Origin: UBA10364 sp905182675
GTDB taxonomy: Bacteria > Bacteroidota > Bacteroidia > Flavobacteriales > Schleiferiaceae
Assembly: GCA_963933975.1 (NCBI GenBank)
Contig: CAWVWE010000002.1
Span: 1 to 64,000 of the forward strand
Length of the DNA: 64,000 bases
Direction: 5' to 3'
Shown here: piece by piece, positions 34,593 to 43,786 of the stretch
Position numbering within the stretch: position 1 is the first letter of the stretch
Layout of the letters: each line of letters begins with the position of its first letter
Program-made: the position numbers and the translations under genes
Notes under the pieces: generated by a model
The model's input: the letters and a program-made list of their open reading frames with translations, nothing else
What the model was told of the DNA's origin: nothing
The model's database searches: none

Positions 34593-36590
34593 TTACCAAA
34601 TAATGATTTGGTCCGCCTCAGCTTTTGCAACGCCACTATTTTCACAGCCAAACGCCGCATTGAATTCCGGCATGTTGCTCATAGGACCGTTCACGCGGAA
34701 CTTACCAGGACTGTGCGGATCAGTTACCACTTGGTTTTTCAGGTATTCATCTCGGCCGTGCATTTGCCAAACCTGTGCCCATCCTAAGAAGATACGTTGT
34801 TCGTCTGAAAAGCCATCAATTAGAGCAACTTCATTTTCACCGCGATGCTTCACGTACGCATGATATGCAAGAGTCAAACCTCCCAAATCTGCAATATTTT
34901 CTCCTAAGGTAAGGTTGCCATTTACGTGAACACCTGGTAGAACTTCATACGCATCATATTGTGCTGTCAATTTTGAAGTCAACGCTTCAAAACGTTCTTT
35001 ATCTCCATCAGTCCACCAATTCTCAAGATTACCATCAGCACCATAATTCGCACCTTGATCGTCAAAACCATGCGAAAATTCATGACCAATAACACCGCCA
35101 ATTGCACCATAGTTAATAGCATCGTCTGCATCTGGGTTAAAGAAAGGGGGTTGAAGAATCCCTGCTGGGAAGACTACTTCATTATTCAACGGGTTGTAAT
35201 AAGCATTTACGATGTGAGCACCCATACCCCATTCGTCTTTATCGACAGGTTGATCCAGTTTAGCTAGATTATCCATTGTGAAATAACGAGATATCGTTTT
35301 GCTGTTTTCAAAATAACTTTCACGTGACAGATTGAGGTCGGATAAATTTTTCCACTTGTCTGGATAGCCAATTTTATACGTGAAGGCTTCCAATTTGATC
35401 ATTGCTTTTTCCTTCGTTGTATCGCTCATCCAATTCAATCCCTTGATACGATCGCGGAATGCTGCACGTAAATCTTCTACCATGGCTTCAACTTGTGCCT
35501 TGCTTTCTTCTGGGAAATAGCGATCAGCATAAAGGTGGCCTAATTGGTCCCCCAAAGAACCTATAGCGCCCTGAGCACGCTTCCAACGAGGATTCATTTG
35601 TGGAATACCATTTAAAATCTTGCTGTAAAACTCGAAATTCAACGTCTCAAATTCGTCGTTCAAAATATTCGCGACGGCATCTGCAACATGCCACTGGTAG
35701 TATTGTTTCCAGGTCTCCAAGCCGGTCTCCGCGCAAGCCTCATTAAATCTTGAGAAATATTCTGGCGATGAATTGATCAACGTATCTGCCTCAACACCTA
35801 TGGCTTTCATATACGCAGTGATTGGCATATCAGGAGCCAGTGCCTGCCATGCTTCTAAAGTCATCGGGTTGTAACGGGCTACAGAATTACGCATCTCTAC
35901 CCGGCTCTTCATGGCATTAGCCATCGCTTTTTCCAGTTGGTAAATGGCTTCTACATCCCACTGCTTCCCGACTAAATCTGAAACTCTAGCGATGTGGTCA
36001 CGGTATTGCTGTTGCAGCACCAAACCGGCAGAATCTTCACGCAAGTAGTAATCGCGATCAGGCAAACCCAATCCACTTTGACCGACGTAAAGCGCATGTG
36101 CCGACGAGTTCTTTGCATCTGTACTCACATACATACTTAAAGGCGCGCCAACACCATTAAATTTATTTTCACCCATCAAAGTAAAGAGCTCCTCTATCGA
36201 GGTTACTTCACTGACTCCATCGAGGTAAGGTTCTAATGGAGTTAACCCAGCCTGATTGCGGGCCACACTGTCCATAGCACTTGCAAATAGATCCCCGATG
36301 AGTTGTTCATCTGTGCCTTTATCATAAGTACCTGAACTTACCTCTTCAAGGATTGACTTCAAGCGGTGCTTATTCGTTTCGATTAATTCATTGAACCTTC
36401 CCCAGCGTGTTTCAGTCTTAGGAATAGGATTTTCCGCGATCCATCCGCCGGCCGTATGTTGGAAGAAGTCATTACAAGCCGTTACGGAATGGTCTAAATA
36501 TCTCACATCAAAGGCTTCTGCAACAGGTGCTTTTTCTGGTGCTGTACATGCTGCGAAAACTAAGGGCAATGCAACGATTGCTTTTTTCAT
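34593..36590 (-). CDS. M13-family zinc metallopeptidase (neprilysin/PepO-like) lipoprotein
   Basis: A 665-residue exported peptidase. The N-terminus carries a lipobox (LVFAAC15). The zinc site is H503-E-F-S-H507 in VIGHEFSHGFDDQG, with the third ligand E564 in GENIADLGGL; NAYYNPLNNEVVFPAGILQPP is the conserved substrate-binding stretch. The N-terminal helical M13_N domain covers about 30-440. It probably degrades peptides in the periplasm or at the outer membrane. It lies 24 bases after folA, possibly on the same transcript as thyA and folA. Confidence 0.94.
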   Translation of the reverse strand: MKKAIVALPLVFAACTAPEKAPVAEAFDVRYLDHSVTACNDFFQHTAGGWIAENPIPKTETRWGRFNELIETNKHRLKSILEEVSSGTYDKGTDEQLIGDLFASAMDSVARNQAGLTPLEPYLDGVSEVTSIEELFTLMGENKFNGVGAPLSMYVSTDAKNSSAHALYVGQSGLGLPDRDYYLREDSAGLVLQQQYRDHIARVSDLVGKQWDVEAIYQLEKAMANAMKSRVEMRNSVARYNPMTLEAWQALAPDMPITAYMKAIGVEADTLINSSPEYFSRFNEACAETGLETWKQYYQWHVADAVANILNDEFETLNFEFYSKILNGIPQMNPRWKRAQGAIGSLGDQLGHLYADRYFPEESKAQVEAMVEDLRAAFRDRIKGLNWMSDTTKEKAMIKLEAFTYKIGYPDKWKNLSDLNLSRESYFENSKTISRYFTMDNLAKLDQPVDKDEWGMGAHIVNAYYNPLNNEVVFPAGILQPPFFNPDADDAINYGAIGGVIGHEFSHGFDDQGANYGADGNLENWWTDGDKERFEALTSKLTAQYDAYEVLPGVHVNGNLTLGENIADLGGLTLAYHAYVKHRGENEVALIDGFSDEQRIFLGWAQVWQMHGRDEYLKNQVVTDPHSPGKFRVNGPMSNMPEFNAAFGCENSGVAKAEADQIIIW

Positions 36591-36614
36591 CTCTGTTTTT
36601 TTATCATTCTGGAG

Positions 36615-37106
36615 TTATCTCTTCCGATTCCAAGTTTCGAAGGTAAAGGAGTATTCGTGGTGATCATCAGCCGGATGGTAGACTTGAACGGTCCGCTCAA
36701 ACGGTGTTTTGTCCCAATCGGGGAAGTAGGCATGTCCATCTAAAGTGGCATGTACGACTGTGATTTCTAGGATATCTAAATAAGGAAGCGCCAATTCATA
36801 AATTTGCGCTCCCCCCACAATAAAAGCCTCCTGCTCATGCTCCACCAAAGCCAAAGCCGCTTCTAAACTCTGGACGGACTCACAGCCCTTGGCGTTGAAA
36901 TCAGCTTGTCGACTAATCACAATATGGCGGCGCTTTGGCAATGGAATACCCCCTAAGCTATCCCAAGTCTTACGTCCCATAATAATGGTTTTTCCTGCGG
37001 TGTGACGCTTGAAATGTTTGAGGTCATCCGGCAAATGCCAAATAAGGTCATTGTCTTTTCCAATGACACGATTTTCGCCATAGGCGACAATAGCTTTTAA
37101 TACCAT
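36615..37106 (-). CDS. folA: Dihydrofolate reductase
   Basis: A 163-residue enzyme making tetrahydrofolate from the dihydrofolate that ThyA releases. Family residues: AIVAYGENRVIGKDNDLIWHLPDDLKHFK (first 30 residues, with Asp and the Trp-His-Leu-Pro loop), GRKTWDSLGG and FIVGGAQIYELALP. The start codon overlaps the thyA stop by one base (TAATG), so synthesis is coupled. Confidence 0.95.
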   Translation of the reverse strand: MVLKAIVAYGENRVIGKDNDLIWHLPDDLKHFKRHTAGKTIIMGRKTWDSLGGIPLPKRRHIVISRQADFNAKGCESVQSLEAALALVEHEQEAFIVGGAQIYELALPYLDILEITVVHATLDGHAYFPDWDKTPFERTVQVYHPADDHHEYSFTFETWNRKR

Positions 37107-37987
37107 TAAACTGCAACTTTACCCGCAATATGCGGATGTGGATCATATCCGACGATCTCGAAGTCGTCGTACTTAAAATCAAAAATATCTTTTACCTCAG
37201 GATTCAATTTGAGCTGCGGTAGCGGACGAAAATCGCGGGTCATTTGCAACTCGAGTTGTTCAATATGATTGTTGTAAATGTGCGCATCACCTAGGGTGTG
37301 GACAAAGTCTCCGACCTCCAGGTCACATACCTGCGCCACCATATGCACCAAGTAGGCGTAGGACGCGATGTTGAAGGGTACGCCTAGGAAAATATCTGCA
37401 CTGCGTTGGTACAATTGACACGAAAGTTTGCCATCTGCTACGTAGAATTGAAAAAATGCATGACAAGGAGGCAAGGCCATCTGATCTACAAAGCCAACGT
37501 TCCATGCGTTGACAATTATCCGTCTACTGCTCGGATTATTTTTAATTTGATCTATGACTTGGCTTATTTGATCCACATGACCTCCATCTGGCGCTGGCCA
37601 TGAACGCCACTGATAGCCATAAACAGGTCCTAACTCACCCCATCTTTTAGCAAAGGAAGCGTCGGTAGCTACTCGCTCTGCGAAGGCTCGAATATCTTCT
37701 CCAGCAAAATCTGAGCTCACCTTGTAGGCAGCATAGGGCCAATCATCCCAGATGCGGACCTTGTTTTTAGTCAAATACTCAATATTGGTAGACCCTTGTA
37801 AGAACCACAACAGCTCATGCAGTATGCTTTTAAGGTGTACTTTTTTCGTGGTGAGTAATGGAAAACCTTCCTGAAGGTTGAAACGCATTTGATGGCCAAA
37901 AACACTCATGGTTCCTGTGCCTGTTCGATCGCCTTTTTGAGTTCCTTCCTTAAGAACCCTGTGCACTAAGTCGTGGTATTGCTGCAT
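37106..37987 (-). CDS. thyA: Thymidylate synthase
   Basis: A 293-residue folate-dependent enzyme methylating dUMP to dTMP. The catalytic nucleophile is C175 in MALPPCHAFFQF; RSADIFLGVPFNIASYA and the N-terminal GDRTGTGTMSVFG are conserved. An insert of about 30 residues after residue 85 relative to the 264-residue E. coli enzyme occurs in other long ThyA forms. It is coupled to folA downstream and follows the tRNA terminator. Confidence 0.96.
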   Translation of the reverse strand: MQQYHDLVHRVLKEGTQKGDRTGTGTMSVFGHQMRFNLQEGFPLLTTKKVHLKSILHELLWFLQGSTNIEYLTKNKVRIWDDWPYAAYKVSSDFAGEDIRAFAERVATDASFAKRWGELGPVYGYQWRSWPAPDGGHVDQISQVIDQIKNNPSSRRIIVNAWNVGFVDQMALPPCHAFFQFYVADGKLSCQLYQRSADIFLGVPFNIASYAYLVHMVAQVCDLEVGDFVHTLGDAHIYNNHIEQLELQMTRDFRPLPQLKLNPEVKDIFDFKYDDFEIVGYDPHPHIAGKVAV

Positions 37988-38062
37988 GGAACAAATATGG
38001 CTTTTAGATGCCTAATTTGGAAGTAACAAGTCGTGATGTTTTCCACGGGAAATGAACAAAAA

Positions 38063-38091
38063 AAAAGCCCATCCTTAACGGATGGGCTTTT
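38063..38091 (-). terminator. Rho-independent terminator of the tRNA unit
   Basis: Twelve-base arms (AAAAGCCCATCC at 38063-38074 and GGATGGGCTTTT at 38080-38091) with a five-base loop. On the minus strand a long T-run follows, and the hairpin begins five bases after the tRNA-Leu 3' end. It also separates the tRNAs from thyA. Confidence 0.9.
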
Positions 38092-38095
38092 ATCG

Positions 38096-38181
38096 TGCCC
38101 CAGGCGGGACTTGAACCCGCACGAACATTGCTGTTCAACGGATTTTAAGTCCGTCGTGTCTACCAATTCCACCACCAGGGC
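38096..38181 (-). tRNA. tRNA-Leu(UAA)
   Basis: An 86-base tRNA folds on the minus strand. The acceptor pairs GCCCTGG with CTGGGGC (two G-U pairs), the anticodon loop is CTTAAAA with anticodon TAA, a long variable arm is present as expected for leucine, and the T-arm is GCGGG-TTCAAGT-CCCGC. The discriminator is A and CCA is not encoded. Confidence 0.95.
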
Positions 38182-38188
38182 GGCAACT

Positions 38189-38217
38189 AAAAACCCCCCG
38201 ATTGGTGGAGGGTTTTT
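38189..38217 (-). terminator. Terminator-like hairpin between the two tRNAs
   Basis: Arms AAAAACCC (38189-38196) and GGGTTTTT (38210-38217), one mismatch and two more G-C pairs, with a seven-base loop, then a T-run on the minus strand. It lies between tRNA-Gly and tRNA-Leu, three and seven bases from each, with no promoter match in between. It may be a partial terminator or a processing signal. Confidence 0.6.
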
Positions 38218-38219
38218 TG

Positions 38220-38292
<73 letters not shown>

Positions 38293-38303
38293 GTTAGGGT
38301 CGG

Positions 38304-38333
38304 CAAATATAGGACCGAATTTATTTAAACCAA
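38304..38333 (-). promoter_or_regulatory. Promoter of the tRNA-Gly/tRNA-Leu unit
   Basis: On the minus strand TTG (38333-38331), a 19-base spacer and TATATTTG (38311-38304) match the Bacteroidota promoter in full. The start would be a few bases before the tRNA-Gly 5' end. It lies in the 50-base gap after mutS. Confidence 0.7.
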
Positions 38334-38342
38334 TACTCTCAC

Positions 38343-40937
38343 TTATTTTTTTGCGAGTTTTTCCTTAAAGGTGCTTAGGAGCATCAAAGCCTCAATTGGC
38401 TTAAGTTCATCTAAGTTCAACATTTCCAATTCACTAGCAAGATCTTCAAGTTCTGGTCGATCTAATGAGAAAAAGTTTAATTGTGGCGAATTGTCATTTT
38501 TAGAGGTTGCTTTTACCTCGCTTTTAGTTTGTTTTTCAAGTCTATCTAGCACTCGTTCTGCCCTGTGTAAGACATAAGCAGGTATACCTGCTAGTTTCGC
38601 AACGTGCAGTCCAAACGAATGAGCAGTTCCTCCAGGCTTGAGTTGACGAGTAAAGATGATCTCTCCATGATGCTCCTCCGCGGCAACATGATAATTTGAT
38701 ACCTTTTTAAAGGTGTGGGTCATTTCATTTAGTTCGTGATAATGGGTAGCAAATAGAACCAGAGGTTCCGCTGGGTGCTGATGCAAGAATTCTGCAATTC
38801 CCCATGCAATACTGACACCGTCAAAGGTGGAAGTTCCTCTTCCTATCTCGTCTAAAATGACCAATGATCGCTCACTAATATTATTTAAAATGGTAGCCGT
38901 CTCATTCATTTCTACCATAAAAGTGGACTCTCCCTTACTCAGGTTATCAGAGGCGCCTACTCTGACGAACAACCTGTCAATGACAGGAAGTTTAGCCGCG
39001 CTAGCTGGAACAAAAGCACCCACCTGAGCTAGGATCTGAATTAGCGCTACCTGCCGTAGCAAGGCACTTTTACCGCTCATATTAGGCCCCGTAATCATGG
39101 CGATGGAAGCCTCCTTACTCTTCATATCAATGCCATTAGCAATGTATGGTTGGTGTTGCGGGAGCACCTGTTCAATCACAGGGTGACGACCTTCTTTAAT
39201 AGAGATATTTTGTCCTTCCACGAAGGATGGACGAACATAATTATAACTTAAAGCTGTCTGGGAGAAAGAGCTTAACACATCCAACGTAGCGGTCCAACGG
39301 GCCATCTCAAGCAGCGGGGCTAAGAAATTATTACTGTATTTGACCAACTCCTGGTATAATCGAGATTCGATAGACCTGATTTTATCTTCCGCACCAAGGA
39401 CTTCAATCTCAAATTTCTTTAACTCCTCTGTAATGTAGCGTTCAGCATTGATCAACGTTTGCTTTCGGTGCCAGTTTTCGGGAACTTTATCTTTGTGTGA
39501 ATTCCGTACTTCGAGATAGTAGCCAAACACATTGTTAAAAGCCAGTTTTAACGAGGGTATTCCCGTTGCCTCTGCTTCCCGGGCACGAATATCTTCTAAA
39601 GTGGATGTTGCATCTTTTAACAACCCTCTGAGGTGGGCCAATTCCATGTTAAAGTCACTCTTAATTGCCTGTCCCTTACCTAATACCGCAGTAGGGTCTT
39701 CAACCAAAGCCTCCTGAAGTCGCTGCTTTAACTCTGGTAATAATGTAGGTAATGATTCCGGTAGGCTCAAGGAATGGGCACTTACTTCGTGTACTAGTAG
39801 CTCAACAGCGTCAAGCGCTGAGCTGAGTCTAGCAAGCTCCTTAGGACTGATTCTCTCCGTTGCAATGCGGCTGCAAAGACGTTCTATATCCGACAAGCCT
39901 TTCAAGGTATCTCGCAATGTGTTCCGCAAAAAATCATTCGATAAAAGCTCTTCAACCGTTTGTTGTCGGGCCGAAATATCCTTTAACTCCAACAATGGCA
40001 GAGAGAGCCAGCTGCGTAACATTCTTGCTCCCATAGGGGACACCGTGCTGTCTATAACCTCTAGAGTTGATGTTCCACCTCCCTGATTAGGCTGAAAAAG
40101 CTCAAGATTTTGAATGGTAAAACCATCTAGCCACATATAATCGTCTAGCGCAATTCTTGATAACGTTGATAGATGATCCAGTGTAGAAAATTCACTTCTA
40201 TTTAAATGGTGAAGAATGACGCCTGCAGCAATTGCTCCAGGAGCACCCTTCTCTAGACCGTAACCGCTGAGTCCCTGTGTTTTAAATTGGGCCTCCAACT
40301 GCTCCAATGTATACTGCGCTTCCCAAGCCCAATTATCAACGCCAAAGAGATAAAAATCTTCTTCTAACTTCTTTTTTAGCTGACCATCTATCTCTCTAGG
40401 ATGTATGATTTCCTTGGGGCTGTAGGTATGAAGAGCATTGAGAATTTTCTCCTCAGAATGCTGGGCATAGAAAAAAGCTCCTGTGCTTATCTCTGCTATT
40501 GCGAGACCCCAATTTCCTTTTTTGGCTGGATATAACGCTGCAAGATAATTATGTTCTTTACCGCTCAGTAGAGCTGAATTAAGATTAATTCCTGGAGTAA
40601 TCATATCGGTCACACCCCGCTTCACCAAACCCTTCGCCGTCTTTGGATCCTCCAACTGTTCAACAATAGCGACTCTATGCCCTCCTTTGACTAGCTTTGG
40701 GAGATAAGTTTGCAACGCATGATATGGAAACCCAGCAAGAGCAATGGCAGAAGCCGATCCGTTAGAGCGTTTTGTTAAAATTATGTCCAATGTTTTGGCT
40801 GCTTTTTCCGCATCCGAACCAAATGTTTCGTAAAAATCGCCTACACGAAAGAGCAACAATGCTTCAGGGTGCTTCGCCTTGATTTCATCGAATTGACGCA
40901 TCATGGGCGTCTGCTTCTTCGCGGTCTGTTTGGCCAT
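38343..40937 (-). CDS. mutS: DNA mismatch repair protein MutS
   Basis: An 864-residue mismatch sensor. The N-terminal mismatch-binding Phe-X-Glu is in VGDFYETFGSDA (about residue 35); the ABC-type ATPase has Walker A ITGPNMSGKSALLRQ, Walker B SLVILDEIGRGTSTFDG and a conserved FATHYHELNEM. The C-terminal dimer helix ends LMLLSTFKEKL. Length is normal for MutS1. A promoter match lies about 50 bases upstream, reaching into the divergent methyltransferase gene. Confidence 0.97.
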   Translation of the reverse strand: MAKQTAKKQTPMMRQFDEIKAKHPEALLLFRVGDFYETFGSDAEKAAKTLDIILTKRSNGSASAIALAGFPYHALQTYLPKLVKGGHRVAIVEQLEDPKTAKGLVKRGVTDMITPGINLNSALLSGKEHNYLAALYPAKKGNWGLAIAEISTGAFFYAQHSEEKILNALHTYSPKEIIHPREIDGQLKKKLEEDFYLFGVDNWAWEAQYTLEQLEAQFKTQGLSGYGLEKGAPGAIAAGVILHHLNRSEFSTLDHLSTLSRIALDDYMWLDGFTIQNLELFQPNQGGGTSTLEVIDSTVSPMGARMLRSWLSLPLLELKDISARQQTVEELLSNDFLRNTLRDTLKGLSDIERLCSRIATERISPKELARLSSALDAVELLVHEVSAHSLSLPESLPTLLPELKQRLQEALVEDPTAVLGKGQAIKSDFNMELAHLRGLLKDATSTLEDIRAREAEATGIPSLKLAFNNVFGYYLEVRNSHKDKVPENWHRKQTLINAERYITEELKKFEIEVLGAEDKIRSIESRLYQELVKYSNNFLAPLLEMARWTATLDVLSSFSQTALSYNYVRPSFVEGQNISIKEGRHPVIEQVLPQHQPYIANGIDMKSKEASIAMITGPNMSGKSALLRQVALIQILAQVGAFVPASAAKLPVIDRLFVRVGASDNLSKGESTFMVEMNETATILNNISERSLVILDEIGRGTSTFDGVSIAWGIAEFLHQHPAEPLVLFATHYHELNEMTHTFKKVSNYHVAAEEHHGEIIFTRQLKPGGTAHSFGLHVAKLAGIPAYVLHRAERVLDRLEKQTKSEVKATSKNDNSPQLNFFSLDRPELEDLASELEMLNLDELKPIEALMLLSTFKEKLAKK

Positions 40938-40984
40938 TTATATCGTTCTTTGTCGCAGCTTCACCTTATGTGAAGAATAATCAT

Positions 40985-41014
40985 CAAATGTAAGAGGTTC
41001 CGTCCGATGAGAAA
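40985..41014 (-). promoter_or_regulatory. Putative promoter of mutS
   Basis: The minus strand has TACATTTG (40992-40985), an exact -7 match; 19 bases upstream is TTT (41014-41012) rather than TTG. The -33 end would lie inside the first codons of the divergent gene at 41007. Confidence 0.4.
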
Positions 41015-41534
41015 ACTACGAAATAGTGAATTAGGCAGATTATCTTCTGAGGAGTATACAGCATCAGAAAAGACCCCCTTAATCTTGGTTTTAGATAACA
41101 TACGGAGCATGCACAATGTAGGTAGTATCTTTCGAACGGCCGATTGCTTCAGAGTAGCGCACATTTACCTGTGTGGGCTGACCCCCATACCGGGGCATGC
41201 TGAAATTGAAAAAACAGCCCTGGGCGCAACAGAAAGTGTGGATTGGTCGCACAATGAAAGTACCATGACCTGCCTCAAAGAATTACGAAAAGAGGGACAT
41301 CGAATTGCAGCTTTAGAGCAAGCTGAAAGAAGTATTGATTTAAGAGATTATCACGCTAATGGGCCCACTGTACTGGTTCTAGGGCATGAAGTCAAAGGTG
41401 TTGCTCAGGAGGTAGTTGACTTTAGTGATGATGTGATTGAGATCAAACAATTCGGCACCAAACACAGTTTAAACGTCAGTGTGAGCACTGGAATGGCCGT
41501 TTATGAATTACACAAACAACTGTCAAGCGAGTAA
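41007..41534 (+). CDS. TrmH/SpoU-family RNA 2'-O-methyltransferase
   Basis: A 175-residue SPOUT-fold enzyme that methylates a ribose in tRNA or rRNA. The three motifs are seen: DNIRSMHNVGSIFRTADCF (motif 1, about 32-50), VLVLGHEVKGVAQEVVD (motif 2, about 124-140) and IKQFGTKHSLNVSVSTGMAVYE (motif 3). There is no extra RNA-binding N-terminal domain, so it resembles the short TrmH/TrmL types. Which nucleotide it targets cannot be read from sequence. It is divergent from mutS, with a 69-base gap. Confidence 0.9.
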   Translation: MRKLRNSELGRLSSEEYTASEKTPLILVLDNIRSMHNVGSIFRTADCFRVAHIYLCGLTPIPGHAEIEKTALGATESVDWSHNESTMTCLKELRKEGHRIAALEQAERSIDLRDYHANGPTVLVLGHEVKGVAQEVVDFSDDVIEIKQFGTKHSLNVSVSTGMAVYELHKQLSSE

Positions 41535-41559
41535 ACTTTGCACCCTACATTCCTGACAA

Positions 41560-42039
41560 TCATACCTTGTTAGGCATATCCTTTTTATTACAATCGGTGA
41601 TCAACTCCGAGATCGATTTATTGAACCTCTCGTGTGTCCAAAAAGGCCATAATTCTTGCATAGGTAGTAATGCGAAAAGTCTTTGATTCAATCTAGGGTG
41701 AGGCACCTGTAAATGAATCGTATCGCATTGAAATCCTTCAATCGCTAAAATATCAATATCAATAATGCGGTCCGTGTAACCTTCTGCCTGTCGCGTCCTA
41801 CCCAGACGCTGTTCCGTCTCAAGTAGGGCAGACATAAATTCTTCTGGAGAATCCTCGAAATGAACTTCAACCGCCTGATTTATGTAGGTGGATTCACTAT
41901 CATACCCCCAGGCAGGACTTTCATAACAGTGACTCTCGTTAAGTACCTTACATAATTCGCGCAAGTGGTCCATCGCTAATTGCAAATTGCGGTATTTATC
42001 CCCTAAATTCGTGCCTAACAATAGAATACCCTTACTCAT
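41560..42039 (-). CDS. folK: 6-hydroxymethyl-7,8-dihydropterin pyrophosphokinase
   Basis: A 159-residue enzyme of folate synthesis that pyrophosphorylates hydroxymethyl-dihydropterin. GTNLGDKYRNLQLAMDHL opens it, ESPAWGYDSESTYINQAVE and LGRTRQAEGYTDRIIDIDIL carry the ATP/Mg residues, and VPHPRLNQRLFALLPM is a family signature. I start at 42039 (MSKGILLLG); a longer open frame upstream runs antisense to sppA and has no homology. The start codon shares bases with the divergent sppA start (CATG at 42037-42040). Confidence 0.93.
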   Translation of the reverse strand: MSKGILLLGTNLGDKYRNLQLAMDHLRELCKVLNESHCYESPAWGYDSESTYINQAVEVHFEDSPEEFMSALLETEQRLGRTRQAEGYTDRIIDIDILAIEGFQCDTIHLQVPHPRLNQRLFALLPMQELWPFWTHERFNKSISELITDCNKKDMPNKV

Positions 42040-43786
42040 GAAATCATTCTTTACAACTGTACTAGCTGTCTTGACAGCCTTAGTTTCCATATTTATTTTA
42101 TCCATCATACTCCTTGTTGCAATTGGGCTCACTACGGAGACGGATTCACCAAAGGTACAAGAGAACAGTCTTTTAAAAATCAACTTATCAGGAAGCCTTG
42201 AGGACCGGGCTGTAGAAGATCCACTGGCTGAACTGAACTTATCGAGTATTGGTTTTGACAGCGATGGAAGCCTGGGACTGAACGAATTCATGGTTGGACT
42301 AAAGCAAGCAGCCACAGATGACAACATACAGGGAATACTACTAGATCAAGGCATGTTTTCGGCGGGCTATGGTGCATTAGAAGAGCTTGGGGACTACTTA
42401 AAAGAATTTAAAAATATAAGTGGTAAGCCCATCTACAGCTATGGAGAATATTACACCCAAAAGGGGGCTTATCTAGCAAGCTTTTCGGATTCTACCATAC
42501 TTCATCCTGGCGGGATATACGACCTGCGTGGCATAGGCATCAGTAGTACTTACTACAAGGCATTTTTTGACAAAATAGGTATTGAACCACTTGTGGTAAG
42601 AGGAACAGGTAATAAGTTTAAGGCTGCTGTTGAACCTTTTATTTCAAACGAAATGAGTGAGGAAAACAGACTTCAATTGACCCATTTAACTTCTCAGTTT
42701 TGGGACTTTATTTCCAATGGATTATCTCAGAAAGGACTAAATCAATCGGCAATTGATTCCTGTGCAAATCAATGGGTGGGTATGAATGCAGTACAGATTG
42801 AGGCATCAGGTTTAGTGGATGCCTTGGGCTACAGAGAAGATGTCATCAAAAGCTTTGAGGAGCGTTATGACATACTAAATTGGAGTAGCTACAGACAATC
42901 CTTAAAAAAAGAAACAGCCAAAGATCGTGTTGCCGTTATCTACGCGAATGGAACTATTGGTAATGGCGCTGGAGACGAGTCGAGTATAGGCACGAAAAAC
43001 ATCATTAAAGCCCTTGAAAAGGCGAACAACAACAAGAGGGTAAAGGCGATCGTTCTTAGGGTAAACAGTCCAGGTGGCAGTGCTCTGACCTCAGATATGA
43101 TTCACCACACCATAGAAGGAGTTGATAAGCCAATTGTCGTTAGTCAAGGGAATTATGCTGCGTCTGGTGGATACTACATCAGCTGTAATGCAGATGCCAT
43201 ATTCACTAATTCTACGACCATCACTGGAAGTATCGGAATCTTCATGAGCTTATTTACTGCGGAGGAATTAATCAACCAAAAACTTGGCTTGACCATAGAA
43301 GAAGTACAAACGCATCCCTTTGCAAACTTTCCGAATCTCTACCGCCATCCTACGGCGCAACAATACGCTATTCTTCAACGAATGATTGATTTCGGCTACG
43401 ATGACTTCACTGGAAAAGTAGCGGCTGGCAGAGACACAACGATGGAATACGTTAAATCCATAGGCGGAGGTCGAGTTTGGTCAGGAAATGACGCCTTAAC
43501 GAACGGACTGGCAGATTATGAGGGGAATCTTCAGGATGCGATCGCCTTTGCAGCTGAATTAGGAGAGGTTTCAGACTATCGGATTTATGAGTTACCCCGT
43601 ATAGATCAGGGGATTGAACGTTATGTAAAAGCGTTCACTTCGATGGCTAACTCTGGTAATTCCACATCCAACAGTGTATTGCAGATCGTAGACCAGCATC
43701 CTGCCATGTTAGAGTTAAAATCACTTATTGAAAATCCTGGAATGCAAGCAAGAATGAATCCTGTTTTCCGCCAATTCAATGACTAA
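42038..43786 (+). CDS. sppA: Signal peptide peptidase SppA, 67-kDa type
   Basis: A 582-residue serine protease anchored by one N-terminal helix (TVLAVLTALVSIFILSIILL). It cuts leftover signal peptides in the membrane. Two tandem S49 domains are present. The catalytic Lys is K195 in KFKAAVEPFISNEMS and the nucleophile S376 in YAASGGYYIS, matching E. coli K209 and S409. SPGGS at about 344-348 shapes the oxyanion region. I start at 42038 (MKSFFTTV), since the membrane helix begins there; 17 more residues upstream would be antisense to folK. It overlaps the next gene by eight bases. Confidence 0.93.
   Translation: MKSFFTTVLAVLTALVSIFILSIILLVAIGLTTETDSPKVQENSLLKINLSGSLEDRAVEDPLAELNLSSIGFDSDGSLGLNEFMVGLKQAATDDNIQGILLDQGMFSAGYGALEELGDYLKEFKNISGKPIYSYGEYYTQKGAYLASFSDSTILHPGGIYDLRGIGISSTYYKAFFDKIGIEPLVVRGTGNKFKAAVEPFISNEMSEENRLQLTHLTSQFWDFISNGLSQKGLNQSAIDSCANQWVGMNAVQIEASGLVDALGYREDVIKSFEERYDILNWSSYRQSLKKETAKDRVAVIYANGTIGNGAGDESSIGTKNIIKALEKANNNKRVKAIVLRVNSPGGSALTSDMIHHTIEGVDKPIVVSQGNYAASGGYYISCNADAIFTNSTTITGSIGIFMSLFTAEELINQKLGLTIEEVQTHPFANFPNLYRHPTAQQYAILQRMIDFGYDDFTGKVAAGRDTTMEYVKSIGGGRVWSGNDALTNGLADYEGNLQDAIAFAAELGEVSDYRIYELPRIDQGIERYVKAFTSMANSGNSTSNSVLQIVDQHPAMLELKSLIENPGMQARMNPVFRQFND

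Noticed and set aside
42040..42327. Upstream extension of folK by 96 residues
   Set aside because: It is antisense to sppA, has no family similarity, and FolK homologues begin at the shorter start.
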